A stretch of DNA of 64,000 bases from Bugula neritina. Taxonomy: Eukaryota > Bryozoa > Gymnolaemata > Cheilostomatida > Bugulidae. Numbering within the stretch: the first letter of the stretch is position 1; every line of letters begins with the position of its first letter. Under the pieces are notes generated by a model. That model did not search any database. It saw nothing but the letters and a program-made list of their open reading frames with translations, and had not been told where the DNA came from. The position numbers and the translations under genes were made by a program. Of the stretch, positions 53,546 through 64,000 are shown piece after piece. The stretch spans positions 5,933,662-5,997,661 of the forward strand of contig OZ037770.1 in NCBI GenBank assembly GCA_964035545.1, written 5' to 3'.

Positions 53546-53980
53546 CCTGGGGCTACATTTGAACCTACTATGTATTAGACTGACCAATTAGAGCAGCCAC
53601 AGTGGTACCTGCCTGTTGATAGTCATGTGACTAGATTCAGCAGGCAACTCGTGTGCTCCTAGTTATGTTTAATGTGTATATAGGATCCATTATTTTACCG
53701 TTTGTGTATGAATACTACTGTAGGGCAGATAACTCCTCTTTTGTAGTCCGTGTTTCATAAGTTTTTTACTTCGTATTTTATGATTTCAAGATAGAAACAA
53801 TTTTCATATTTTTATTGATGAAAAAGCTTCTTTCATTGTACAGTGTATATATTAATATAATTGATAACTCTTATGTACAGAATACTGTAGTTTTAATTGT
53901 ATAGCTTCGGTAGCTTACTTGGTGTCACATTTGTAAACTTGCTTTTGCTCAGTTCTGTTGAAATTTATTTTTCATAGTTG

Positions 53981-53986
53981 ATTAAA
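53981..53986 (+). terminator. Possible poly(A) signal of WAPL
   Basis: ATTAAA, a common variant signal, about 435 bases past the stop codon. No AATAAA lies closer. Confidence 0.35.
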
Positions 53987-54759
53987 TACAATATTGGTAT
54001 TCCTTTTCCTTTATTCGTGTACGTCACATTACTGTGAGTCTCTCTCACTGCGTTAATAGGTTTTATAATATTGCAGTCACATGACAACTGTTATTCTTAT
54101 GCATTGCATTATGGGTAGGAGTATAACTTAAAAGTATGAACTGGTCATTCTCAGAAGGTAGTTATTAGCAATAGGTTGTGGCGATTAACCTATACAACTT
54201 GTCACATAACTCTAAAATGCAGCAGACAATTTATCTGGGTATTTCTATCTTCTTACAGGATCTGATAATTCACCAACCATTGCGATTTATAAGTTGGCAA
54301 TTTCCTTTGCAGATCTGATAGTTCAGTTTTTTTTAAGAATGCAAGTAACTATTGTCGATACTATAGCGTGCAATCAGATTGTCTTACCAAGCAATGTAAT
54401 TAATTTCCAAATCTTTTGCCTACTACTAATATGTTGGAGTTAAATTACAGCTGCAGGTGGTGCTCTAAGATATCATACGTTGATAGATGACTGAGCTGCA
54501 TGTGGTATTTACACCATGGCCATGAAAATAAATGAACTACTATATAGTTTAAAATTCCAATACTTGCTGCAGCCTTTATCAAGTCAAGGACTTTAGGCTT
54601 TATCCTGGCATTTGCTTGTAGCAGAGTGGGAGATCATAACTGGATATTCGGAGATCAGCTGTTAGAGTTTTAAGCCATGTGACCTATCACTTACATTAAA
54701 ACACCACAATTGAAAAAAAAAATTGGTCTATAATATTATTTCAAAAGTATAGTTACCTG

Positions 54760-54761
<2 letters not shown>

Positions 54762-54816
<55 letters not shown>

Positions 54817-54840
54817 ATATATATATTCGATATATATATA
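54762..54840. repeat. TA dinucleotide array
   Basis: Mostly TA with GATATATAT interruptions, between WAPL and CCT2. Confidence 0.93.
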
Positions 54841-55204
54841 TTGCGATATTCGAGTTAAAAGTACAGTAAAGATGTTAGTTGTTACTTTAGACTTGAATAT
54901 AATTGAAAAGAGTTTTTATGAATATTTGGAGTTGTCTATCTTTTTTTATATTGAAAAAACTTTCGAAAACTCAAAAGAAGAAAATAGTTAGGTTTTCAAA
55001 GCACAGGTTTAACGTTGCTCTGGAATACGACTCGATAATTCACAAGTAGTATGATATTTAACAACGGCACCATCTTTGTTACTAGTGCGTGCCCATTGAT
55101 TGATTGTAATTGAATTTTCCTACTCATTTCTAGAAAATTCCTGAAAAAATATTTTCAGTTTTCGAACTCCTTTTGATTACAAAGATTAAAGACTCTGCAT
55201 AAGC

Positions 55205-58200
55205 ATGGTGAGTGGCAATACATTGTTGTCATTTGTAAACTTTATCAATTAAACTTTCCTTCCATTTTTAAGTGACTTATGTCTTAATCTTATACTTATA
55301 CTTATACTTATAGTTATTCTTAAACTTAAACTGTAAAATTAAAACTATAACTATAAGTAAAAGCCAGAATTTAACTTGGTAATCTTATAAATTATAATTA
55401 TTGAAAACAAAATGAAAAGGAAGATGAAGAAAAACTTATTATAATGATGGTTCATAAGTATGACAATTAATATAATAATCATAATGATAATGTGAATACG
55501 AATGCAAATTTAATTATGTATAAATAATACAAATTTAATAAGAATGATAATTATTATTTAAAATTAATGGTGATTCATCTAATTTGAATTTTATTGGAAT
55601 AAAAGGTTTGATAAAATTGAAATAGTGATATACCCAAAGCAAAAGACTAAAATAAAAATGGAAGTTTAATATTTCAATTTTAATACATCTTATAAATAGA
55701 ATTCTTGCATTCTTTAAAATTAATTTTATCTCTTTTTATCAATATTATGTAGCTATATTTATAAGTGAAAGATAAAAACTGAATATGTTTACAATTTGAA
55801 TTAGTATAATCATAATAATACTCATTCTTATTGAGTTAGTGGTACTCATAGTGATAATCATTACACTATCATTATCATTATGAAAGTGTCAATTCATTAC
55901 TATAATAATAAGCATGTTCCATATTCATATTGTCTATTCAGGGCTCACTTTACAATTATTAACAATAACATAAACAAATCAATTTTCTTAAAAATTCAAG
56001 GTTTTGCTTTGTCTTTGAATTTAAGGCAATTAGGCCTACTTTGATTTTGAGAAAATACAATTTCTGTAATAAATTGAAATTATAGGTTTCATCACTTAAG
56101 ACTAAGTACAAATGTGTTTAGCTGTGATTTATTCACTGTTGCACAATTATGAATACCAAACTCTGACAGTGTTATAAGTCACAATTTTTCACTGGCATAT
56201 GTTAGCAAAGTGTGCCAATAACTATAAAACAGTTTTGATTTGAAATCCTGTAATATCTATTATCTCTCCTTTCTTATGTATGTTTTTGTACACGATGTAC
56301 ACTACTGCAGTATAGTATAAGTTATGTATGTTCTTTTGTTCACTGTACAGTACAGTGTTCATTGAACTCTCCACATAATTGATCTGTTATAAGTATTATC
56401 TAATTTAAACTCACAAGTTGGGTTTGAACATTGACTTATCAATATAGAGTATTATAACTGTGAATTGATTGCAGGCGTCATTACAACCAGTTTCTATAAT
56501 GAAGGCAGGAGCGGAAGAGGAACGCTCTGAGATGGCCCGTATGGTAAAGTCACTATCTTGTGTTTTCTCTTTAACCAAATTATATAATTGCCTGATAATG
56601 TCTTGTGTTCATACCAGATTATGTTATAGTGCTTTGCTTTCCTTTCTTTTCCTTTCCTTTACTAGTCATTATCACATGAAGTTATCCTCTGCTACTTGGG
56701 AAGTCCTGATCCTGAGTCTATATGTTTAGTGTGTGTCATGAGTGTCAGTTGGGTGTCATGAGTGTTAGTTGTGTGTCATGAGTGTCAGTTGTATGTCATA
56801 AGTGCCAGATGTGTATCATGAGTGTCAGGTGTTTGTCATGTGGCAGCAGATTTTTTTGGAAACAGCAACAGCTCATTAATTGCTCTCTGTGATGCTCTGT
56901 GATTTCTAACTAATTTATTTTTTCTTTCAGTCCTCTTTTGTTGGTGCCATAGCAGTTGGAGACTTGGTGAAGAGTACTCTTGGACCCAAAGGAATGGTAG
57001 GTTCACTGTTTGCCCTGATCATTATGAGACTATCAGCTCTATGCTGTGTGCTGTATCACAAAACAGTTTGACCTTGCAGTAGATGTACCTGCCAATGTCT
57101 AGCTTGTTTACTGTTGTTCTCATTTACCATTGTTGGATTTTGTAGGACAAGATCTTGCAAAGTGTTGGGCCACACACAGATACGGTGACTGTGACAAACG
57201 ATGGTGCGACTATAATGAAGTCTATAGGAGTGGACAACCCGGCAGCGAAGGTACTTGTTGACATCAGCAAGGTTCAAGATGACGAAGTTGGAGATGGTAC
57301 AACTAGTGTCGTAGTCCTAGCTTGTGAACTGTTGAAGGTAAGGGAGGGTAACATGGATACATAGTAAGGCTGGTGAGGCTCTCAGTCAGCTTTCAATTAT
57401 TCTAGCATTACAAATTTGAAGTATTTCCTATTGCTACTAGTATTACCTATTGATGCTCCTATTAACAAAAAGCTATTACATAACTATCATATATATGTTG
57501 TCATTTCTAAAGTTACTCATAAGATGATATTAACACTACCTTTGTCCACTATGTGCCAGTTTTACTGCAATAGATATCAATTAGCACTGAAAATACTCAC
57601 TAGATAATAATATTAGTTATTGATTCATCTGCTACATATCCCACAGGAAGCTGAACAGCTCGTCTCACAGAAGATGCACCCCCAGACTATCATCTCAGGA
57701 TGGAGGAAGTCCGTGGATGTGGCTAGAGCTGCGCTGGAGAAGTTTGCTAGGAATCATGGGTAATGACTCATCCGATACCAACTTCCTGTGTCTCTGTAGT
57801 CCAGGGTGTGATGTGAAACTCAGGTGCTTTTTTCCTGTAGAGACGACCCGGTGAAGTTCCGTGAGGATTTGATGAACATAGCTCGCACCACACTCTCCTC
57901 CAAGATTCTCACGGGACACAAGGACTACTTCTCCAACCTGGCTGTAGACGCTGTCCTCAGACTCAAAGGCAGCGGTAACCTAGACGCCATACAGATGATC
58001 AAAAAGCCTGGCGGTTTCCTTCACAACAGCTACCTGGATGAAGGTAATCCCTCCCCCTCTCTTGATCTCCATCAACCTACATGCTATGGCTGTGACACAG
58101 ACTTTACTGCCAGCAAACCCTACATGTTTCACATACAAAGCTAAGAATATTTTCTTGTGCCTGTGTTTCATATTTCAAAAGATGCTGCACTCATCATAAG

Positions 58201-61200
58201 TATATATTTTACGATTTTATTCTCCACCATTTAGCATCTATAAATTCTATTTACTGGCGCCTCAGCCACAATGATAACAGAAGTTGTCTTGCCTCTGGTA
58301 AGCGTGCATGTCTTTAGTAGCAGCTGATTTGTTCGTCATTACAACCTTTATCACTAAATTCTTGCAGGGTTCCTCCTAGATAAGAAAGTTGGAGTCAACC
58401 AACCGAAACGAGTTGAGAATGCCAGAATACTCATAGCCAATACACCAATGGACACAGACAAAATCAAGGTAGGCTTTCAGCTAGCTTTGTGCAGTCGATA
58501 CACTTGCCGTGCAACTTTACTACTTCCTCTCTCCACCCCCTGTCTTTCCCATTTTCTCCCCTTTTCACCCTCTCTTTCTCCCCCTCTCCCTTCTCCCTCT
58601 CTTTTTCTGCACTTTATCTCCCCCTCTCCCCACCTATCTCCTTTCCCTTCCTCCCCCTTTCTCTCCCTCCTCCCTCTCCCTCCTTCCCCCCTTTCTCTCC
58701 CTCCCCTCTCTCTCCCTCCCTCTCCCTCCCTTCCCCCTTTCTCTCCCTCCTTCCCCCTTTCTCTCCCTCCTTCCCCCTTTCTCTCCCCCTCTCTCTCTCA
58801 CCTAGAATATGTTTCTATGACTCCAGGTGTTTGGATCTCGTGTACGAGTGGACGGAGTTGCTAAAGTAGCCGAACTAGAGTTGGCAGAAAAGGAGAAAAT
58901 GAAAGAGAAGGTGGAACTAATTCTTTCCCACAATCCCACAGTGTTTATAAACAGGTTGGTGTTTCCTACAATACAGGTTGGTGCCCACCACTAACTTGTG
59001 ATATACATTATATGATGGCGTAGTAGTGTATCCAGTACAGGGTCATTATTCGAATGGATAGATTTTCCATGAACTTATGATTGTAGTTTCATTCCATGTA
59101 GCTGTTTCCAAACACCGAATGAAAAATCCATTCACATTATGCGAATAATGAAAACGCAATGACGCACATGAGCATACAGATATGTAATAGTAATGGTAAT
59201 AATATGTGATTTGTTGTGATTGCAGACAGTTGATATACAACTACCCTGAACAGCTGTTTGCTGACAAAGGTGTGATGGCCATTGAACATGCCGACTTCGA
59301 AGGGGTAGAACGTCTGGCTCTAGTAACAGGTCAGTCATCTCACTACCAGTATCACTCTGACTACCAGTATCACTCTTACTACCAGTATCACTGTCACTAC
59401 CAGTATCACTCTCACTAACTACCAGTATCACTCTCACTATCAGTATCACTCTCACTAACTACCAGTATCACTCACTATCAGTATCACTCTTACTAACTAC
59501 CAGTATCACTCTGAGTACCAGTATCACTCTCACTACCAGTATCACTCTCACTACCAGTATCACTCTCACTACCAAGACCACTCTTACTACCAGTATCACT
59601 CTCACTACCAGTATTACTCTCACTACCAGTATCACTGGCTATCACTGTTCTATATATTTTACACCAGCTCCTCCATATAGTTTAGGCGATGCATAAAACC
59701 CTGTTAACGCAGATGAGCAGATTCTCTTGTAAGGAAATCAGTTGATATAAGAATGTGTTGCAAATTATTCTCAGAAAGCACATTTAAAAGTTCTGCAACT
59801 GTTTTGAGCAATGAATCTGCTGTTTTGTGGAAACTATTGAACGAACATTCTATTGAAAAAGAAACCTTTTAAAATATCATAAAAACATTTATATATGTTT
59901 CATTGAAATTCGTTCTATAGCTGTAGGCTGTGTAGCTAGAATAGGTTTGTATGTTAGCTATTATTGGTATTTCACAGCTGGCAGAATATAGGAAATTCAG
60001 TCGGAAGAGTTTAAAATGTTTTGAGTGTTCCTGTACAGCTTTGTGGAGTATATGGGGATTCTGATTTGTTGTTTTGCTGTTTAGGCGGAGAAATTTGTTC
60101 GACGTTTGACACTCCCGGATCAGTTAAACTCGGCAAGTGTGATCTCATTGAAGAAGTTATCATAGGAGAAGATAAACTACTGAAGTTCTCTGGTAAGTCC
60201 TTGCTTTAACTCATCACAGGGGCTTATTATTTGAGTTTAGTGATTCACTATTTATTACATCTCATTAGAGGTGATACAAGTTGCTGGGGTAGCTGGGTGT
60301 GTATAGAAGGTGATACATGTTACAGGGGTAGCTCTAGGAGAAGCCTGTACAATCATTCTACGTGGTGCGACTCAACAGATTCTAGATGAAGCGGAGAGAT
60401 CTCTACACGATGCCTTGTGTGTCCTCTCCGAGACTGTGAAAGAGACGAGGGTTGTGTACGGTAAGTGTCCTTGACATTCTACTGCTGTATCTCTCTGTGT
60501 ACTTTATCCGCTAGTTAAATAATGACCAGTTCACCTCCTTCAGGTGGCGGATGTTCTGAGATGGTGATGAGCAACGCTGTTACCAAGTTAGCTGAGACCA
60601 CAGCCGGCAAGGAAGCTGTAGCTATGGAAGCTTTTGCTAGGGCTCTTCGACAGGTGAGTAGTAGTACTAGTAGTAGTAGTAGTACTAATAGTAGTACTAG
60701 TAGTGCTAATAGTAGTAATGGTACTAATAGTAGTAGTGGTAGTACTAGTACTTGTAGTAGTAGTAGTAGGGTTGGTGGCGGCGGTGATGGTGATACCAAT
60801 TAGTGATATTCTTATAACAAAGTCCTCTCAGCTCCTCCACCTTTTCTATCCTATATTTAAGATTCCTACGACAATAGCAGACAATGCAGGATATGACAGT
60901 GCTGACCTAGTCTCACAACTCCGAGCTGCCCACAATGACGGATTTGACACCAGTGGTCTAGGTATGTCAGCATATCTTCATATGGCAGCTGTAAACGAGA
61001 GTCACGCCTCCTTGACACTTATCAGTTGACTTTGTTTAGTTTCCGAAAGAATCACTCATTACCCTCTCCTCAATCTTGTGTTCATCTTGTTTAAGTTATA
61101 AAGTTGTGCCAATGAACTGAATGTGCGTATGTGTGTGTATGAATGTATGTAGTGTGCGGGACAAGTATTGGCTCTCATATCATAGTCTTCTCTGTTGACA

Positions 61201-61371
61201 GACATGAACAATGGCGAGATAGCAGACATGGTGGAGCTGGGGATCACCGAGTCCTTCCAAGTCAAGCGACAAGTTCTCATGTCTGCCGCAGAAGCTGCGG
61301 AGATGATTCTCCGTGTAGATAACATAGTAAAGTCAGCACCTCGTCAGCGTATGCCTGATCAGTGCATGTAG
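55205..61371 (+). CDS. CCT2: T-complex protein 1 subunit beta (CCT2)
   Basis: CCT2 is one of eight subunits of the cytosolic CCT/TRiC chaperonin, which folds actin, tubulin and other proteins using ATP. Proposed exons: 55205-55207, 56475-56543, 56931-56996, 57146-57337, 57647-57759, 57841-58043, 58368-58468, 58827-58954, 59226-59329, 60085-60192, 60326-60460, 60544-60653, 60862-60961, 61202-61371. Phases chain and give 533 aa (human 535). The first exon is only ATG followed by GTGAGT; exon 2 then reads [20 protein letters not shown], like the human ASLSLAPVNIFKAGADEER. Nucleotide-binding motifs are present: TLGPKGMDK, VTNDGAT and the catalytic GDGTTS. Beta-subunit signatures include [41 protein letters not shown] and YGGGCSEM. 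All expected domains are complete. Confidence 0.97.
55440..55900. repeat. Low-complexity AATAATCAT-type sequence in CCT2 intron 1
   Basis: AT-rich sequence with recurrent ATAATGATAAT, TAATCATAAT and TCATTATCAT blocks on both strands. It fills part of the 1.27 kb first intron, which would also be a natural place for regulatory elements. Confidence 0.6.
56728..56845. repeat. 19 bp repeat in CCT2 intron 2
   Basis: About six units of GTGTCATGAGTGTCAGTTG with point differences. Confidence 0.88.
58520..58802. repeat. Pyrimidine tract in CCT2 intron 7
   Basis: About 280 bp of C and T on the + strand with units such as CTCCCTCCTTCCCCCTTTCT. It ends about 25 bp before exon 8, so it could serve as an oversized polypyrimidine tract and might form triplex DNA. 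Confidence 0.92.
59335..59640. repeat. 18 bp minisatellite in CCT2 intron 9
   Basis: About 16 units of ACTACCAGTATCACTCTC with variants, starting within 15 bases of the exon 9 donor. Confidence 0.92.
60655..60772. repeat. GTA trinucleotide array in CCT2 intron 12
   Basis: About 115 bp of AGT triplets with ACT and AAT variants, beginning directly after the exon 12 donor (GTGAGTAGTAGT...). Confidence 0.93.
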
Positions 61372-61651
61372 AAAGTCCGCGTGCTGCCAATCAGAACTGT
61401 GCGCTAGATATCTCTGACAGAAACTTGGATATCTGCACTGCTTACCTGTACAAATCTAAGTGCAAACTGTTTCTTTCTAGAGTCAGTCCATGCCAGTTTC
61501 TTTACTCTGTGCACTCTGTAGCATGGAATATCTTGTACTTGTGCTGTATCTCATTGTATATCATGTAAGATTAAATGTTTTTACACATATACAACTTTTG
61601 GTTTGAATATATTTAAATGTTGGTATACTTCTTTTAGCTTGTAATGTTTCT

Positions 61652-61683
61652 AATAAATATGCCGTGTGAGTTGAGCCAATAAA
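61652..61683 (+). terminator. Poly(A) signals of CCT2
   Basis: AATAAA at 61652-61657 and again at 61678-61683, about 280-310 bases past the stop codon, followed by a GT-rich stretch. A good 3' end. Confidence 0.7.
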
Positions 61684-62860
61684 ACTTATGTTGAACTGTC
61701 TTGTTGGCTGCTAGTATTTCAGTAAATGTCTCTGTTAGGTTTTATAGAGCACAGTTTCTGTCTTATGCGGGCCTTTGGTTTCGTCATACAAGTGAATTCA
61801 ATTGTAGTAATTTGTGTCTGCAGTTTACATAAAATTTGCAAAACATGTTGAGATGAAGCTATAATAGTATAATATGTATTTCTGAGGCATGGGGAGTCTT
61901 GCGATTAGCAACTTTTTGTTTCCAGACAATGCAGCTTTAGTTCTATACTCAGTAAGATATCTGCCTGCATGATGTCTAGTGTGCCAGGATCTCAAATGCT
62001 GTTTATTTAGGCTAGGTTGATTTGAAATGTAGTTTCAGTCGGGCAGTTCATTGGCGAAGTTCATTGAACCATTGGCTATTTGTCATTTAAGCTATATTTG
62101 CATTTGTGAGTTATTTGTCAACTCACCTAGTAATTGTATATCTCCCCAGAACAACTTGGCGGTTGGTGTATCGAATGATTGATTCAAGGTTAGGTCTTGT
62201 CCTAAACTTTAAGGAGAGTTGGAGTCTAGGATCCTAAGCTGAGCATGTATTAACACCCTAACAATATTGTTTGCATCCTGAGAAAAAATTTAGCTTATAT
62301 TTATAAACAAACGCATAGTGTGTGCCACAAAATTTATGTCAACTCACACAGTAGCTTTTATTTTATTAAAAATGAGGCACAGCCTCATGCTATGCAGAGA
62401 GAGCATAACTACAATTTCAGTAAATATAAAGACAGCACTGTGTAGGTGTGGCCTGTGTGACGTTATAAATTACAATGTTTATAGATAAGAGACAGTGCAC
62501 AATATAAGAGAAGTGTGCATATATAAAAGTAGAAAGGTAGGGTATGGTAGGCAGAAAAACATATATCAATAATTTGTATTATATTTGTACATTTTGCTGC
62601 CTATTTAAATATTGCATAACATGTGTTAGATTTGCTTTGCGGAAATGTCTACCAATACACTAACCTCTAGCAGGAAACTCTCAGATACAATACATACTGT
62701 TAGGCGTTGGCCTACCTAAATATAGGCCATACGAGGAGATAAGATAAACTATCAGTGCAAAGCAGTGCCTACCTTACGTTACGTATCAACAGGGTACTTG
62801 CCTGTCATTGTGAAGATATGAGTTGAATAAGAATAGTCCCCTTTCAATAGCTGATGTACT
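61684..62860. other. Intergenic DNA right of CCT2
   Basis: No exon, RNA gene or known repeat recognised. Confidence 0.45.
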
Positions 62861-62864
62861 CACT

Positions 62865-62891
62865 ATGTTTAACTGCCGTGTGGTAACTCTG
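62865..62891 (+). other. Possible first coding exon of a further gene
   Basis: ATG opens MFNCRVVTL and is followed by a perfect donor, GTAAGT. It may begin a gene that leaves the window on the right. Its phase (0) does not fit the next exon-like block at 63564. Confidence 0.2.
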
Positions 62892-62994
62892 GTAAGTATA
62901 TAAGCTGTTTATTACAAAATAATCACGATTATGCTGCATAATTCATGTTGGATAATGTACAAGTAAAACTTACCATAATGATGATGTGTATATA

Positions 62995-63430
62995 CGGTAC
63001 ATATAAGTGCTGTTTGCATACTGTGTGTATACTGTGCGTATACTTTGTATGTGTGTATAATGTGTATAGTGTATACTGTGCATACTCTGTATGTGTGCAT
63101 GTATACTGTGTATAGTTTGAATACTGTGTGTATATTGTTTATAGTTTGAATACTTTGTATGTGATGTGTATTATGTGTGTATACTATATTGTACTGTGTA
63201 TATTGTGTACACTTTGCATACTGTGCATACTGTGTATAGTCTGTGTATACTGCTATATGTAATATGTACTGTGTGTATAATGTATATAGGTTCTGCGCAT
63301 ACTGTATACTGTGTATACTGTGTGTACTGTGTATACTGCGTGTACTGCGTGTACTGTGTATAATGTGTATACACAGTATACACAGTATACTGTGTATACT
63401 GTGTATACTGTGTGTATTGTATATACTGTG
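62995..63430. repeat. TGTGTATAC-type low-complexity array
   Basis: About 430 bp of irregular 9-12 bp units built from TGTGTATACTG, with an inverted patch near 63365-63390 (ACACAGTATACACAGTATAC). Several overlapping open frames on both strands are artefacts of it. Confidence 0.9.
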
Positions 63431-63563
63431 TACTGGTTTGCATGTATTTCGTTTCAACAAAATATATCCAATATTTTCATAACTCTTCAGACATTTATGT
63501 TTTGTTTATCTTAGCCTCTGTAATATTTCAGCTTAGCCTACTGGTCCACTGTGTTTCCTACAG

Positions 63564-63604
63564 TAAGAACCTGAGTGTAGACGCTATCACCACGTCCCCT
63601 ACAG
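63564..63604 (+). other. Possible internal exon of a further gene
   Basis: A strong acceptor (TGTTTCCTACAG) and a good donor (GTGAGA) flank 41 bases. Only one frame is open and reads KNLSVDAITTSPT. No family was recognised. The remaining sequence to 64000 shows no further clear exon. Confidence 0.3.
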
Positions 63605-64000
63605 GTGAGAAACATCCCCTATAGCATTCTGTCAAAACCGCACTGATTACTACCCTATAAGCAGTAAGTTCGCTGCATAAGTTATATTTCTACATTTTGA
63701 AAAGTTTCCTTTCCAAGCCATCTTTCTCTAATGCCCAAATGTCTAAAGCATGAATTCTAGAATTAATAAATTGCTGAACACGTATAAGCTAATACTATTT
63801 TTACTAAATATTGGAGAAATTAGACTTAAACCCTAGGTTATGAGGTCATACTGAGTGTACGTCACGAGGTGTAGGGTTGTGCCTTGGCCACTCTCCTTGC
63901 TAACCTTTTCTCTATTGAAGCTACTGATGACACCTGATTTTGATAGTTCAAAAATTACCTCCGCTTCTCTCAACACTCTCTTGTTGATTTTGGATGCATG

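Larger units (their letters stand above)
53546..55204. other. WAPL 3' UTR and WAPL-CCT2 gap
   Basis: The left part should be the WAPL 3' UTR and the right end the CCT2 promoter. Apart from the TA array at about 54762-54832 I recognise nothing. Confidence 0.5.

Noticed and set aside
58448-58869. Pro/Ser/Leu-rich open frames running on from CCT2 exon 7
   Set aside because: They read through the donor at 58468 into the intronic pyrimidine tract. CCT2 continues at 58827.
62912-63514. Overlapping open frames on both strands rich in Tyr, Thr and Val/Cys
   Set aside because: Produced by the TGTGTATAC low-complexity array.

Overview
This is a nuclear genome segment from an invertebrate animal. The evidence is multi-exon genes with GT-AG introns, AT-rich intergenic DNA, abundant micro- and minisatellites, and animal-type transposons (tRNA-derived SINEs, non-LTR retrotransposon remnants, a hAT element). 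A sponge or another early-branching marine animal would fit, but nothing in the window fixes the taxon.

Layout. (1) 1-7 kb: AT-rich repeats, a SINE tail, a dead LINE fragment, four orphan exon-like blocks on the + strand and a 0.5 kb AGT/AGC trinucleotide array. (2) 7.6-12.2 kb, minus strand: a six-exon gene for a secreted protein of about 348 residues with a SUEL/galactose-lectin-like domain. (3) 13.1-14.8 kb: a hAT-type element with 14 bp terminal inverted repeats and a perfect 8 bp target-site duplication. (4) 16.7-24.2 kb, minus strand: RAD17, the checkpoint clamp loader (11 exons, about 606 aa). (5) 25.6-28.9 kb: a LINE reverse transcriptase remnant, two very long AT hairpins, and an inverted DNA copy of the 3' end of RAD17. 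(6) 29.6-36.8 kb, minus strand: an ezrin/radixin/moesin (ERM) gene (13 coding exons, about 567 aa) with two possible first exons. (7) 36.8-43.8 kb: a 7 kb gap with hexamer-periodic low-complexity DNA. (8) 43.8-53.5 kb, + strand: WAPL, the cohesin release factor (16 exons, about 1,132 aa in its shortest form). (9) 55.2-61.4 kb, + strand: CCT2, the beta subunit of the cytosolic chaperonin (14 exons, about 533 aa). (10) 61.4-64 kb: a TGTATAC array and possible exons of a further gene.

Reading frame and intron phase were chained by hand through every exon of all five genes. Lengths and motifs match the families, so the models should be close. RAD17 and WAPL both act on chromosomes, but the neighbourhood is an ordinary animal one, with no operon logic.

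The most unusual signal is structural. At several exon-intron boundaries of RAD17 and WAPL (and weakly CCT2), a tandem repeat does not just lie in the intron. Its unit spans the splice junction, so the donor or acceptor is copied many times. The extreme case is WAPL exon 10: a 57 bp unit (37 exonic plus 20 intronic bases) repeats exactly 14 times, stays open in frame, and each copy carries its own GTGAGT donor. WAPL also carries four copies of a short R-x-ES(D/E)RLxxFL motif in its disordered N-terminal region.
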